64,000 nt of DNA, taken from Perognathus longimembris pacificus. Lineage: Eukaryota > Chordata > Mammalia > Rodentia > Heteromyidae. The translations under genes were made by a program, and so were the position numbers. The notes beneath the pieces were generated by a model that saw nothing but the letters and a program-made list of their open reading frames with translations, was not told the DNA's origin and ran no database searches. The number at the start of each line of letters is the position of its first letter. Position 1 is the first letter of the stretch. Location of the stretch: assembly GCF_023159225.1 (NCBI RefSeq), contig NC_063188.1, positions 30,811,626 to 30,875,625 on the forward strand, given 5' to 3'. Of the stretch, positions 63,196-64,000 are shown piece by piece.

Positions 63196-64000
63196 ATGAC
63201 ACATCATTTACACATTTACTAGGACTATGATAATGAAACAAGTATGTGGGTATGCTAGCCTTAGTAAAAGTGAATGTTCCCAAAAGTATATCCCAAAACA
63301 TTTAAGAGTACATTTTGCAGACATAGTGTGTGTTACTTGCATAGAGTACAGTTATAGCTTAGCATGCTTGTCTAATCTGAATAGTTCATTCAAAGGCAAT
63401 GCTAATTATCCAACCATTGTTTTTTAGACCTAATTAATGGGTATTGTCAAAAACTGGATTGTCCAAGGAAAGAACATATGTATTTGAAAGTGCCTAGCCA
63501 TATTATTTTAGGTAATTGTGCATTGGTAAAGAAACATTAAAGAATTTATAACAGGAATAAAGTAAAAAGAATTGTGTGTCACGAACACCAAACTGTTCCA
63601 AATCTGATTTCAAGTTAGTATTTCCATATACATTATTAATTACTGGGATATCTTAACATATTTAAGCTATGCCCTTCAATTCACAAACTAGCATTCACTC
63701 CAATAATATTACAAGGTTAGTGACAAGTCTGAATTATGTAAGTGCTTGTGTTTTGTTTGTCCCACTGGGTGCCTACTTGTATATGTGTTACTTTTTTTTT
63801 ATCAACTTGTTTCTTAGACTTGGCTATGCTATACAAGATTTTTTATTGTTTTTCTTTAAATTTAAGAAACAAGTAGCAGTTGGTACCAGTAAAGATTATA
63901 TGAAAGCTGCACCTTACTGTTTTGTTGAAAAATCGTTAATTCAGGTAACCTAAATACAGAAAAACATCTGGATAGTTAATTGAGCACAGTATTGTACATG

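Larger units (their letters stand above)
59152..64000 (-). other. ALG13: Upstream side of ALG13 exon 1 in window
   Basis: Presumed ALG13 intron. It holds L1 tails, the CT/CA repeat and SINEs to 61944, and an ancient L1 at 62625-63195. No glycosyltransferase exon of ALG13 was recognised. 63200-64000 is unassigned. Confidence 0.55.

Overview
The window is nuclear DNA from a mammal, almost certainly a rodent of the superfamily Geomyoidea (kangaroo rats, pocket mice, pocket gophers). The host group is read from the dominant young SINE. It is a dimer with a tRNA-Ala/ID-like left half and a characteristic right half, and it matches my recollection of IDL-Geo, a SINE described as restricted to Geomyoidea. 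The genus cannot be fixed from the sequence alone. No bacterial, phage or CRISPR signal is present.

The only functional gene recognised is ALG13, on the minus strand. Twenty-three exons were assembled by hand from 59151 down to 7267. Every exon is bounded by AG and GT, and splice phase is continuous at all 22 junctions. Starting from the ATG at 58955 the exons join into one frame of 2,667 nt (888 codons plus stop). This is the OTU-Tudor-proline-rich part of ALG13. The N-terminal glycosyltransferase (GT28) exons were not seen and probably lie beyond 64000. OTU domain: exons 1-6. Tudor domain: exons 9-12. Gly/Arg/Tyr-rich and Pro-rich tail: exons 13-23. The left 6.6 kb is downstream of the gene. 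In human the next gene on that side is the convergent TRPC5, but nothing of it is recognised here.

The introns and flanks are packed with retroposons. About 20 copies are IDL-Geo. About 30 are a second dimer, in which a 7SL/B1-like left half is joined to the same Geo right half. There are older ID, B1 and B4-like elements and many short 5'-truncated L1 copies that share one 3' end. Three L1 copies carry 5' inversions of the twin-priming type. Three retrocopies of cellular RNAs are supported by target-site duplications: a BOLA2 pseudogene (41335-41595) and two of unknown parentage (6289-6614, 30878-31447).

Points worth a second look: the exon that in human links the GT28 and OTU parts of ALG13 carries stops and frame changes here; an inverted L1 sits about 30 nt upstream of a 33-nt ALG13 exon; the Geo half of the SINE has its own tRNA-like promoter boxes and occurs alone with a target-site duplication.
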